Shown here: one piece after another, positions 18,783 through 27,304 of the stretch | How positions within the stretch are numbered: the stretch's first letter is position 1 | Layout: every line of letters starts with the position of its first letter | DNA from: Phycisphaerae bacterium | Lineage (GTDB): Bacteria > Planctomycetota > Phycisphaerae > UBA1845 | Direction of reading: 5' to 3' | DNA: 37,061 nucleotides | NCBI GenBank assembly: GCA_029260165.1 | Contig: JAJDDT010000046.1 | Coordinates: 1-37,061, forward strand | Notes under the pieces: model-generated | What the model was told of the DNA's origin: nothing | What the model saw: the letters and a program-made list of their open reading frames with translations, nothing else | Databases searched by the model: none | Made by a program: the position numbers and the translations under genes

Positions 18783-19886
18783 ATGAACAAGGCGAAGATA
18801 TCCAGGATCGTCGCGCGTGTTGGACGGCGGGTTGCCGTTGTTGCGGTTGCGTTGGCTGGCCTGTCGGTTTTGGGTTGCAGTCAGACGAACGGCATGTTCG
18901 ACAACTACGCGGCTGATCGTACATTCCAGGTGCAGTTTTATTCACCCGAAGATGCAAAGCTGGTGCTTTGCAATCAGTCGGGGCATGCGATGGTTGCGTC
19001 GCGCGGACCGCTGGGCGATCGACTGGAGCATCGTCCGGAGGAGTTCGCGGTTTATGATCTTCTCCCCGGTCGATACGAATTTGCCTACACGCAAGGTGAG
19101 GGCGTTGGTGACGCGGCGATTTACGGCGAGTTGGAAATTCTTCGCGTTCCGCAAGGATATGCGGAGGATTATCGACGTACCGCATTTCTTCCGGTTCGAT
19201 TGCCCTCGCTCCAGCGGCAATTGGCGGAACATCTCGTGCCGTCGCGCGACCTGTCGTATACGATTGGGCTGGAGGATCGTGAATTCCAGCATCTGCGACA
19301 GGGAGACATGCTGACCAGGGCGTATTTCATCGCGGATCTGGACCGGGTTCGCGAGGAGCACGACATCGATTACTATCAGGAGATCAACGATGTTGATCGC
19401 GCGTTGACGGTGTTGGCTGATCGCGAGGAATACCTGACGGTGCGGTATGACGAGGCGCGTCGGCGTGCGTTGTTCCGCAATCCGGAGCTTAATATCAACG
19501 ATAAGATTGCGTACGACCTGTATGACGGATTCGGTGTTGAAGAGGAATACATCGTGCTTTCCAGAAAGCTGCAATCGCTGGGACGTGAGCGTGAGTCGCT
19601 CCAGCTTGAACGGGATCGGTTGAAGGATGAGCGTGGTCGCCGCAATGCGTTGCTGCGTTCCATGCGGATCGAGCACCGGGCGGGTGCCCTGGTCCTTGCG
19701 ACGCCCGATCTGACCCGACCGTACACCGATGTTGTCGAACAGGCCGGCGAGCTTGGCGAGGTGGTTGCGGTGTTGCGTGTGGGCGGACGGCATCAGTATT
19801 GGGCGATGGGTCTGCTGGCTGCCGGCGGTGGTGATATGGCGTTTGAGGAAGCAGAGACTGAGATGATCGAGGCAGTCGAGCCTTAG
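18783..19886 (+). CDS. Lipoprotein of unknown function with coiled coil
   Basis: The protein has 367 residues. AGGAG lies 7 bases before the ATG at 18783. The N-terminus has a basic region, a hydrophobic core and lipobox S-V-L-G-C (C32). Residues 40-130 look beta-rich, with L-L-P-G-R-Y-E-F-A-Y suggesting an immunoglobulin-like or carboxypeptidase-regulatory-like fold. Residues 175-300 are strongly charged and helical (L-Q-S-L-G-R-E-R-E-S-L-Q-L-E-R-D-R-L), a probable coiled coil. The end is acidic. I do not recognise a family. A terminator follows, and a possible promoter lies upstream, so it is probably a single-gene unit anchored in a membrane. Confidence 0.75.
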   Translation: MNKAKISRIVARVGRRVAVVAVALAGLSVLGCSQTNGMFDNYAADRTFQVQFYSPEDAKLVLCNQSGHAMVASRGPLGDRLEHRPEEFAVYDLLPGRYEFAYTQGEGVGDAAIYGELEILRVPQGYAEDYRRTAFLPVRLPSLQRQLAEHLVPSRDLSYTIGLEDREFQHLRQGDMLTRAYFIADLDRVREEHDIDYYQEINDVDRALTVLADREEYLTVRYDEARRRALFRNPELNINDKIAYDLYDGFGVEEEYIVLSRKLQSLGRERESLQLERDRLKDERGRRNALLRSMRIEHRAGALVLATPDLTRPYTDVVEQAGELGEVVAVLRVGGRHQYWAMGLLAAGGGDMAFEEAETEMIEAVEP

Positions 19887-19908
19887 AATTGTGTCCATTT
19901 GATTACCC

Positions 19909-19943
19909 AAAGGCGATCGGTGTGAAGCTGGTCGCCTTTTTTT
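19909..19943 (+). terminator. Rho-independent terminator
   Basis: AAAGGCGA pairs with TCGCCTTT around a short loop and runs into a T tract (TTTTTTT). It follows the lipoprotein gene by 22 bp and separates it from the adenosyltransferase gene. Confidence 0.85.
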
Positions 19944-19980
19944 GTGGGCCTATAATGCGGATCCGAAGTGGAGGGCAGTG

Positions 19981-20532
19981 ATGCGTTTGTATACGCGAAC
20001 CGGCGACAGTGGTGAGACCGGGTTGATCGGCGGTTCGCGCGTGCGTAAGGATGACATCCGCGTCCGTGCGTATGGATCGCTGGACGAAACCAACGCGTCC
20101 ATCGGGATGGCGCGGGCGGCCTGTACCGACGCGTCGTGGTTGTCCCAATTCGATGAAATTCAAAACGTGTTGTTCGTCATCGGTTCGATCATGGCAGCGC
20201 CCGACGATGCGACATCGTTGCCGACGATGGCCGACGATGATGTCAAAAAACTGGAGACCTGGATCGACGATGCCTGTTCGCATCTGCCGCCACAGAAACA
20301 TTTTATTCTCCCCGGTGGTGGCGAGCTTTCAGCCCGATTGCATCTGGCACGCACCGTGTGCAGACGTGCCGAGCGAGAGGCAGTGACGCTTTCAACAGAG
20401 CGCGATCTGAACCCAGCCATTGTTATCTATCTGAACCGTTTGGCTGACCTGCTTTTCGCGTGGGCACGATTTGCCAATGCGAAGGAAGGCATTGACGACA
20501 TCTCCTGGATACCTTCCAAGCCATCGGACTAA
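19981..20532 (+). CDS. Cob(I)alamin adenosyltransferase, PduO type
   Basis: This 183-residue enzyme transfers the adenosyl group of ATP to cob(I)alamin, giving coenzyme B12 (or acts on the cobyrinate diamide). The ATG at 19981 has GGAGGG closely upstream. The N-terminal ATP-binding motif R-L-Y-T-R-T-G-D-S-G-E-T-G-L begins at residue 2. It is followed by A-Y-G-S-L-D-E-T-N-A and the helical-bundle signatures A-R-T-V-C-R-R-A-E-R and Y-L-N-R-L-A-D-L-L-F, at the family's usual length. No cobalamin riboswitch is recognisable in the ~40 bp leader after the upstream terminator. The next gene starts 46 bp downstream on the same strand but is functionally unrelated. Confidence 0.95.
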   Translation: MRLYTRTGDSGETGLIGGSRVRKDDIRVRAYGSLDETNASIGMARAACTDASWLSQFDEIQNVLFVIGSIMAAPDDATSLPTMADDDVKKLETWIDDACSHLPPQKHFILPGGGELSARLHLARTVCRRAEREAVTLSTERDLNPAIVIYLNRLADLLFAWARFANAKEGIDDISWIPSKPSD

Positions 20533-20578
20533 ATCCGCAGAGTCACCTGTCTCTAACGATCAAGGAGCACTCTCAACG

Positions 20579-23554
20579 GTGAGCATCATACGCGTTGTGG
20601 AAAAGGAGAGCGTCAAGCCATTTCAAGTGGTGCTCGTATGTCTGGTGTTGGGTTCGCTCGCGGGCAGCTTCCTTTTGACCTCGGGTCCGCACGGCACGAT
20701 GGAAGGTGCAAGGGACTGGCACGAGGAATCGCTCCTCCGCGCGGTTATTCATGTACTCAACCTTGCCTACACGCAAACCACGTCCCGCGCGATTGAGATC
20801 AAATGGCTCGTTTTCGCTGTCGGGGCTGGTTTGGCTGCGGTGGTGTCCGGGGTGGCGATGTTGTCGAAACCGACGGTCGAGACAGCCGGCGCGGACGACA
20901 CGATTGTCGGCGAAGATTCATCGAACAAATCCGTTTCGATGGCCAAGCGCCAAATCCCGCCGCTCGCGGCAGCACAAATCATGATGATCTGTTACGCGCT
21001 GTGGTCATTCGCGAGCGCGAGTTGGTCGCATGCGCCAGACATGGCCATCGGCGGGTCGGTCCTGTTGGCGATCGGCGTTTTGTGGGCGTTGGTGATCGGA
21101 AGGGGGCTTTCGTCGCGTCCTGCCATCGCGGTCTCCCATGGCTTGCTTGCAATTTGCACGATCGCAGCCTCGATGGCGATTGCCTATCACGACATTCGCA
21201 ATCCGACCCAGCGCGTTGGATACCCGATCGGAAATCCCCTGTTCCTCGCCGCCTGCCTGCTTCCCGGACTCCTGGGCGGCGTGCACATGGTCTGGACGCA
21301 CTGTCGTCACGATGTTTGTTCCGGAATCGTTCGGCGAATCGTCACCGTGGTCGCCGCGGTCGTCTCCATCATGGTCATCGTATTCGCCATCAAACTGACC
21401 GGATCGCGGAGTGCGGTTGTGGCTGCGATATTCGGGTTCGTTGCCTTGTATTTCTTCGAATCCGCAAAACGCGGGAAAATCATCGCCGTCGTTGTCGCAA
21501 CGATCATGATCGCGTTCGGCGTACGTTTCATTCAGTCAGCGATGTTCACGCCATCCGATACCGGTCGCGATGCGACGTTGCGAACGCGAGTCTACGCATG
21601 GTCCTACGCACAGGAGTTGATTCAGGAAAAAATGTTCCTCGGACACGGGCAGGGCGGGTACACCCTGCTCGCCGATCGCTTCGCGCGCGAGGATGTCCTG
21701 GCTGATGCGATGGCGCTCGAAGCGCGCATCGCACACGCGCACAACGAATGGATCGAGACGTGGGTTGATCTCGGCATTATCGGACTCGCGTTCATCGCCT
21801 CTTCGCTCGTATTGACCCTGATGGCCGGCGTCCGTGCCGTTCGCCATGTGGATAGCAAATTGAAACGCGGGACACTAATCTCGTTGCTGGCCATTCTGGT
21901 CGCGCTCGCGGTTGAGGAATGCGCGGACAATGCGCTTCGGGTCGCCGGATTGCCCATCGTCTTCTACACCGTCATCGGACTAATCTGGGCAATGTCGCGA
22001 AATAACCAATCGCGGCAGGACGACGGGGGGTTCCGGGGCAGGCTTCCACGCTCGATCGCAGGAGTGACCTCGATCGTGCTCGGACTGGCCTGCATGGGCG
22101 CAGGTATCGTCGATTTTCAGGCATCGCGGGACCTCTTTGAAATCGAATCAGCCCTGTCGCGAAAGGACCATGGTCGTGCGGAAGCGTTGGCGAGTACCGC
22201 CGCTCGCGGTCGTCTTGGTCCACAACGTCGCATTGAAGCGCTTGAGCGCAAGTGTGCCACGCAATTTCAAATTGCAAGGAATGCCCAGGTCGCCTTCGCC
22301 GATCGCCTGCAGCAACTGACCCGGAATCCGGACGACCCATCCATCAGAGCGCTGGTCGATCGGGATCGGCAGAAATGCCTGTCGTATCTCGAAAAATCAG
22401 GCGTGACGTTGTCCGAACTGCTGGAAAAATCGCCGGAATTCTTCAGCACAGGCTGGCGTGGATATCAGTTGCATCTGGCGATGGTTTATCTGGCGGAGAC
22501 CATCGGCGATACCGACACAGCCCGGAAAAACCGCGACGCAGCCGCTCAATGGCTTCGCAGCGACCTGGTCCGCCGACCTTTTGATCCGATGATCGCGGTG
22601 AATTTTGTCGACGTCGCGTCTGACAAACTAACCGCAGACGAGATGGTCACCATTCTTGCGCGTCCGTTGCGATACAATGCGATTCCCGACGTATATGGAC
22701 AGTACCTTGCGTCCGCCTCCGCCAATTCCGCCTGGATTCAACAGCTCAGCGCGATCGGCGAGTCCGTTGCGGGTGTGATAAATCTCAACGATACCGATCA
22801 GCCCTGGGCACCTGAGAAACTGCGAATTCTCGCAGATGTCTACATGATCAACGGAAATCCGGCGCTGGCAGCCCAACTCGCCATGCGTGCCACGAAACAA
22901 TACGAATCGATACCGAGTGTCGGGTTGATCGGCCCCGGTGCCTCCCTCGCCGAGTCGGCTGATTACCAGTACCTCGCTGATCCACACACCGCCGAGTCGT
23001 CACTGACCCTGGCCGACGCAGCCGCAGGCATGCTCCCAAACTCAACCCCGGGTCGTCAGCTCAAACGTGCCTACGCGGGCAGGGCGATTGTGTATTGTTT
23101 GGCGGCGGGTCGTGAGGACGAAGCCATCGCACGGATGAAAAACCTGTCGCCAAACCGCTCCGACGCAGCCATCAAGGAAGACCTCGCCTCTGCCTACGCA
23201 GCCATGACGCGTAATGCCATGCGCCAGTCTTCCGGAAAACCGTTACCGATGTTTGAAACGTGGATCACGCGAGCGACTGTTCTGTCGCCTGAATATCATG
23301 TCGTGTGGTGGGTCAACGCGCAGGTACAATTCGCACTCGGCAAAATCGATCATGTCGTGGAAAGCCTGCAACGCGCGGTCCGGTTCGGCGGCGATCGCGA
23401 CGCTATTCTCGAATTCGCCGTCGCCGTCCGGGAACAACACCCGGATCATGTTGCACTGACGAGATTCATCCTGAATTTGCAGGGACCGTCCGAAACGAAT
23501 CCGAGCGATCAGAAACCGGGCGTCGAACAGGATCCGACAACGCCCGTCCCATAA
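20579..23554 (+). CDS. O-antigen ligase/polymerase-like membrane protein with helical-repeat C-terminus
   Basis: The protein has 991 residues. I chose the GTG at 20579 (AAGGAG 11 bases upstream); earlier starts overlap the previous gene. The first ~500 residues hold 10-12 membrane helices. A periplasmic loop (about 310-400) with R-T-R-V-Y-A-W and A-H-N-E-W-I-E-T-W-V-D-L-G-I-I-G-L is the signature of the Wzy/WaaL O-antigen ligase family (PF04932). The remaining ~480 residues are soluble and helical with tetratricopeptide-like periodicity. The family joins or polymerises lipid-linked glycans at the periplasmic face. No other polysaccharide gene is nearby, so the acceptor is unknown. Large ligase-TPR fusions are known from planctomycetes. 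Confidence 0.82.
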   Translation: MSIIRVVEKESVKPFQVVLVCLVLGSLAGSFLLTSGPHGTMEGARDWHEESLLRAVIHVLNLAYTQTTSRAIEIKWLVFAVGAGLAAVVSGVAMLSKPTVETAGADDTIVGEDSSNKSVSMAKRQIPPLAAAQIMMICYALWSFASASWSHAPDMAIGGSVLLAIGVLWALVIGRGLSSRPAIAVSHGLLAICTIAASMAIAYHDIRNPTQRVGYPIGNPLFLAACLLPGLLGGVHMVWTHCRHDVCSGIVRRIVTVVAAVVSIMVIVFAIKLTGSRSAVVAAIFGFVALYFFESAKRGKIIAVVVATIMIAFGVRFIQSAMFTPSDTGRDATLRTRVYAWSYAQELIQEKMFLGHGQGGYTLLADRFAREDVLADAMALEARIAHAHNEWIETWVDLGIIGLAFIASSLVLTLMAGVRAVRHVDSKLKRGTLISLLAILVALAVEECADNALRVAGLPIVFYTVIGLIWAMSRNNQSRQDDGGFRGRLPRSIAGVTSIVLGLACMGAGIVDFQASRDLFEIESALSRKDHGRAEALASTAARGRLGPQRRIEALERKCATQFQIARNAQVAFADRLQQLTRNPDDPSIRALVDRDRQKCLSYLEKSGVTLSELLEKSPEFFSTGWRGYQLHLAMVYLAETIGDTDTARKNRDAAAQWLRSDLVRRPFDPMIAVNFVDVASDKLTADEMVTILARPLRYNAIPDVYGQYLASASANSAWIQQLSAIGESVAGVINLNDTDQPWAPEKLRILADVYMINGNPALAAQLAMRATKQYESIPSVGLIGPGASLAESADYQYLADPHTAESSLTLADAAAGMLPNSTPGRQLKRAYAGRAIVYCLAAGREDEAIARMKNLSPNRSDAAIKEDLASAYAAMTRNAMRQSSGKPLPMFETWITRATVLSPEYHVVWWVNAQVQFALGKIDHVVESLQRAVRFGGDRDAILEFAVAVREQHPDHVALTRFILNLQGPSETNPSDQKPGVEQDPTTPVP

Positions 23555-23583
23555 TACCCACGATAACGTGGTATTTGTTTTTT
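23553..23583 (+). terminator. Rho-independent terminator
   Basis: AATACC-CACG pairs with CGTGGTATT with one bulged C and a short loop, followed by TTGTTTTTT. It begins at the stop codon of the O-antigen-ligase-like gene. Confidence 0.65.
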
Positions 23584-23725
23584 CCCTTGCCTCAGCGTCC
23601 GATTTTTCCCGATCACCACTCGCCCCCGATCACCCAAATCGTATGAATACCAAAGAGACGCCCACTGCCGCGGACAGCTTGTCCAACCCGATGGCACGAC
23701 GCGGTGATCTCCGAGGGGAACGAAA

Positions 23726-25033
23726 ATGCGACCGACCGTCCACATTCCATTGGAACGATTGTGTATCATTGTTGCGCTGATTATCGGTGCCGGCGGATGC
23801 GGCAACGGCGACCTGTTCGTCAGTCCCGCAGGCCTCCGCGCCTTTGAATCCGACGATCTCGTCACCGAGGAACACGAAGACAACGGCACCTTTGAAAGTG
23901 CGTCCCATATCGAATTGATCCCAGGCCAACGAAAATCCATCGCCGGACGCCTAAGCTCCAACGCCGATATCGACATCTACGCAACAGGCCAATCCTTTGC
24001 AGGCGACCGAATCGAAGTAGAAGTCGTCGGTAAACCCCCGCTCGATTCAGCCGCCGCCGTTTTCGATTCCCGGGGCATGTTGCTCTACACCAACGACGAC
24101 CGGCATTTCTTCGCAAGACAGATCAACCCAAGAATTGATTTCATTCTCCCGCGCGACGTTGACGAACTGTTCATCGCCGTATCAGTCAGCCCGACATCAC
24201 GATCAAAAGGCGACTACGCGCTCACGATGCAGATCACGCCCGACAAACAAGAGGCGGAAAAACATCCACAAACCATCGTCCTCAACTTCGATGGTGCGTT
24301 CGGCATCGCATTCGGTGGCAGACCGCCGGTCAACATTCCCATTTTCGACCCGACCGACATCTCTGAAAAACTCGACGGCACCGATGACGAGCTCATCGAT
24401 CGCATCACCCAACTCGTACGGCAGGATTTCACCGGGTTGGATGTCGAGATTCTCACAACGCGCGAAAACGTCGATTTCCCGATCGACGCGTCATACATCC
24501 ATTTCGGCACCCATGATCCCGCACTGCTCGGGGTGGCTGAAAACGTCGACGAGTTTAACCAGGCTCCGGTCCAGGATGCGATCGTCTTCACGGAAACGTT
24601 CGCCGTTTTCAACGTCCTCGAACCGGGCATCGAAGAGTACGCCCGAGCGCTCGCCAACGTCACAAGCCACGAAGCCGGTCATCTGATGGGGCTTGTCCAC
24701 ACCACCGATCCGGGCGGGTTGATGGACATTACCGCTTCCCTGCGTCAACTCACGCACAACCAGGCCTTCAAACAATCACCCATCGAACGCTCAACATTCC
24801 CCATCGGTACGCAGGACGCAGCCCAAACGCTTGTAGACGGTGTTGGCGGAGACCTCGACGTTGTTCGAGAGAACGCAGCCGCACAAATCGAGCTTCACCA
24901 AAAGGTTTTCAGTGCGCCTGAACACGCTCCGATCGCCCGTGTTCCATTCTCCACATGCTACTGTCGTTTCCACGACGCGAAACACGCGGAATACGCGTCA
25001 CAGGACAGCCGAATTCAATCGGCGACGCACTAG
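23726..25033 (+). CDS. Lipoprotein metalloprotease (metzincin-like), paralogue 1
   Basis: The protein has 435 residues. GAGGGGA precedes the ATG. The signal ends in lipobox G-A-G-G-C (C25). Residues about 50-170 resemble a bacterial pre-peptidase (PPC-like) beta-domain, with D-I-D-I-Y-A-T-G-Q-S-F-A-G-D-R-I and D-S-R-G-M-L-L-Y-T-N-D-D. The catalytic half carries H315-E-A-G-H-L-M-G-L-V-H325, the H-E-x-x-H-x-x-G-x-x-H zinc site, and a following L-M-D (M333) that may be the Met-turn. The C-terminal 40 residues are polar and cysteine-containing, unlike the paralogue. It probably hydrolyses proteins at the cell surface. It is the first of a tandem pair with the gene at 25248. Confidence 0.82.
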   Translation: MRPTVHIPLERLCIIVALIIGAGGCGNGDLFVSPAGLRAFESDDLVTEEHEDNGTFESASHIELIPGQRKSIAGRLSSNADIDIYATGQSFAGDRIEVEVVGKPPLDSAAAVFDSRGMLLYTNDDRHFFARQINPRIDFILPRDVDELFIAVSVSPTSRSKGDYALTMQITPDKQEAEKHPQTIVLNFDGAFGIAFGGRPPVNIPIFDPTDISEKLDGTDDELIDRITQLVRQDFTGLDVEILTTRENVDFPIDASYIHFGTHDPALLGVAENVDEFNQAPVQDAIVFTETFAVFNVLEPGIEEYARALANVTSHEAGHLMGLVHTTDPGGLMDITASLRQLTHNQAFKQSPIERSTFPIGTQDAAQTLVDGVGGDLDVVRENAAAQIELHQKVFSAPEHAPIARVPFSTCYCRFHDAKHAEYASQDSRIQSATH

Positions 25034-25080
25034 AGAAAGTTCAATCCCGATTCAGCGCCACCCCAGGCGATCTTAATGAG

Positions 25081-25101
25081 CGTCACCCCTTGTGGGTGAC
25101 G
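25081..25101 (+). other. Perfect hairpin without T tract
   Basis: CGTCACCC and GGGTGACG form an 8-bp perfect stem with loop CTTGT. It lies 48 bp after the first metalloprotease gene. No T run follows, so it may be an mRNA-stabilising or protein-binding element rather than a classical terminator. Confidence 0.5.
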
Positions 25102-25247
25102 GGATTGCCAGGCGATGTCCACAAAATAATAACCCCGCCCTCGTAGTACAACCGCTCCAATTCACAAACATCCTCCCCCTCCCGTTTGACACGACATTCG
25201 TCCACTGCCTACCATGCCTGCGAACAGCGCGGGCCAGGCAGGACAAA

Positions 25248-26420
25248 ATGAACAAACACATATCGGGAAACCATGGGTGGCGAGCTTGTGTTACCGTCGC
25301 AACCATCGCCATCAGCCTTGTTGGCGGATGCGGTCTCATTCCCGGGCAGGGTGTTGTCGACGGCAACGTGGACCCAGCCCTGCGATCACCCGACGGTCCC
25401 ACCCGTGGTGAGCCGAACGACGAATTCGCCGAAGCGGTCGTGGCTGTTTTCGACACCGAACGCACCGCGCGACTCCAGGGCACCATCAACCAATCCGACG
25501 ATCTGGATGTCTACCGGGTCGGTCCGCTGATCGCTGGTGATCGGTTGGTTGTGGCTGTTGAAACCGTGCGCGACAGCACCTCGCTCGACGCCATGATCAT
25601 CGTCTTCGACGCCGAGCAACGCATCTTCATCGACAACGACGATTCCGAAACAAGCCTCGACCCCGCCATCGACGAATTCATCCGCCACGACGGCGATCCA
25701 TACTTCGTCGCGATTGGCAAATCGAGCCTCGCGTCTGATACGCGCTCAACCGGGGCGTATCGAATGACCATCACCGTAACACCAACAGACGCTACGTCTT
25801 CCCCAGCTTCCCCACGCCGACAGGTCATCCTGCTCGATTTTAACGGCGACCGGATCGGCGTTCCCGAGATTGGTGTTAACTCCGTCCCACCGTTTGACGC
25901 TGGCGCAATCAGTCTGCGCTATCAGGGAGCGACCGAGCAAATCAGGGATTCCGTCGTCCAACAGGTCAGGGATGAATTCGCGCCGTACGACATCGACATC
26001 GTCACCACCGACGAAACAGACGACCCCGCCGACGTGTTTTCCTCCGTCCTGTTCGGCGGTTTTCACCCACCGGGATTGCCCGCCTTCGGAGCAGCCGTCG
26101 GCGTTGATCATTACAATCGAAAGCCGGACGACGTCGCCGTCATCTTCACCGAGGTCTTCAACCCCAGCGTTTTCCGCCAGGTACCATCCGTAACCCAACT
26201 CGCCACCGCCATCGGAAACGTCGCCTCCCACGAGATCGGTCACATCCTCGGGCTTAACCATGTCACCGATCCAGCCTTCCTGATGGACGCCGTCTCGCCC
26301 GCCGACACGCTCCTCGTCGATCAGGAGTTCGGCATCGCACCGTTATTCAGCGACGAATTCTTCGACATCGGAATTCAGGACGCGCCATTGCTGTTGGCCG
26401 AAATCCTCGGGCTGCTATGA
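25248..26420 (+). CDS. Lipoprotein metalloprotease (metzincin-like), paralogue 2
   Basis: The protein has 390 residues. The ATG at 25248 follows GCAGGAC and starts a lipoprotein signal with lipobox S-L-V-G-G-C (C28). The layout equals that of the upstream paralogue: a PPC-like domain (about 60-180, D-D-L-D-V-Y-R-V-G-P-L-I-A-G-D-R-L), a linker, and a catalytic half with V-I-L-L-D-F-N-G. The zinc motif is H328-E-I-G-H-I-L-G-L-N-H338, with L-M-D (M346) after it. Sequence identity to the first copy is modest in the N-terminal half and higher around the active site, so the duplication is old. It lacks the polar cysteine-containing tail of the first copy. Confidence 0.82.
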   Translation: MNKHISGNHGWRACVTVATIAISLVGGCGLIPGQGVVDGNVDPALRSPDGPTRGEPNDEFAEAVVAVFDTERTARLQGTINQSDDLDVYRVGPLIAGDRLVVAVETVRDSTSLDAMIIVFDAEQRIFIDNDDSETSLDPAIDEFIRHDGDPYFVAIGKSSLASDTRSTGAYRMTITVTPTDATSSPASPRRQVILLDFNGDRIGVPEIGVNSVPPFDAGAISLRYQGATEQIRDSVVQQVRDEFAPYDIDIVTTDETDDPADVFSSVLFGGFHPPGLPAFGAAVGVDHYNRKPDDVAVIFTEVFNPSVFRQVPSVTQLATAIGNVASHEIGHILGLNHVTDPAFLMDAVSPADTLLVDQEFGIAPLFSDEFFDIGIQDAPLLLAEILGLL

Positions 26421-26442
26421 TCACTACCTCGGGGGCAGACGC

Positions 26443-27276
26443 GTGAAACCAGGATATATCACTAACGGTTTCACAAACCACACACTCGAAGACGCGATCC
26501 GCATCCTCGCCGACATCGGATACAAAAGCGTCGCCATCACGCTCGATCACCACCACCTCAACCCGTTCGCCGAGACGATTCTCGACGACGCCAGCCGCAT
26601 CCGCCATCTGCTCGACAGTCACGGACTCGACCGAACAATCGAAACCGGGGCGAGGTTTCTGCTCGACCCGCGACGAAAACATTTCCCAACGCTGGTCAGT
26701 GCGAATCCCGTCGATCGCCAACGACGCATCGATTTCTTCATCGCGAGCATCGACGTCGCTGCCGCCATCAACGCAGACACCGTCTCCTTCTGGTCAGGCC
26801 AAACAGACGACGACACGCCCTTCGAACAAGCCCTCGACCGCCTCGTCGACAGCATCACCGACGTCATCACCCATGCAACCCGACGCAACATCCGCCTCGC
26901 CTTCGAACCCGAGCCCGGCATGCTCATCGAAACAATGGCCCAATACGAAGAACTCGCCGACCGCATCGACGCACCCTGCTTCGGACTGACCCTCGACATA
27001 GGCCACGTCCACTGCCTCTCAGACGGCGACCTGTTCAAACACCTTCAACGATGGCGCGATCGAATCTACAATATACACCTCGAAGACATGAACAAAGGCG
27101 TGCACGAACATCTTTTCTTCGGCCAAGGCCAAATCAAATTCGCCGAGGTGATCCACATGCTCACCGCCATCGACTACCAGGGACCCGTCCACGTCGAACT
27201 CTCACGCCACAGCCACGACGCACCCAACGTCGCCAAACGCGCTCACGAATTCCTGTCAGACCTCTGGCCAAAATGA
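26443..27276 (+). CDS. TIM-barrel sugar-phosphate isomerase/epimerase-like protein
   Basis: A 277-residue soluble protein of the xylose-isomerase-like/AP-endonuclease-2 superfamily. Expected metal-site positions are visible: a glutamate in L-A-F-E-P-E-P-G, an aspartate and histidine in L-T-L-D-I-G-H-V-H, a histidine/glutamate in Y-N-I-H-L-E-D and a final glutamate in V-H-V-E-L-S. It begins 22 bp after the metalloprotease gene and ends 28 bp before a phosphatase-superfamily gene, so it probably forms an operon with the latter. That pairing recalls ebo-type clusters, where a TIM-barrel protein accompanies a phosphatase-like protein. I cannot assign a substrate. Confidence 0.82.
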   Translation: MKPGYITNGFTNHTLEDAIRILADIGYKSVAITLDHHHLNPFAETILDDASRIRHLLDSHGLDRTIETGARFLLDPRRKHFPTLVSANPVDRQRRIDFFIASIDVAAAINADTVSFWSGQTDDDTPFEQALDRLVDSITDVITHATRRNIRLAFEPEPGMLIETMAQYEELADRIDAPCFGLTLDIGHVHCLSDGDLFKHLQRWRDRIYNIHLEDMNKGVHEHLFFGQGQIKFAEVIHMLTAIDYQGPVHVELSRHSHDAPNVAKRAHEFLSDLWPK

Positions 27277-27304
27277 ACCAAACCAGTCAACGAGAAACAT
27301 CACC

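Noticed and set aside
19951-19956. Perfect TATAAT before the adenosyltransferase gene
   Set aside because: No acceptable -35 at 16-18 bp; overlaps the terminator region, so not listed as a promoter.
19944-19980. Cobalamin riboswitch before the adenosyltransferase gene
   Set aside because: The space after the terminator is only about 37 bp and no B12-box-like sequence is present.
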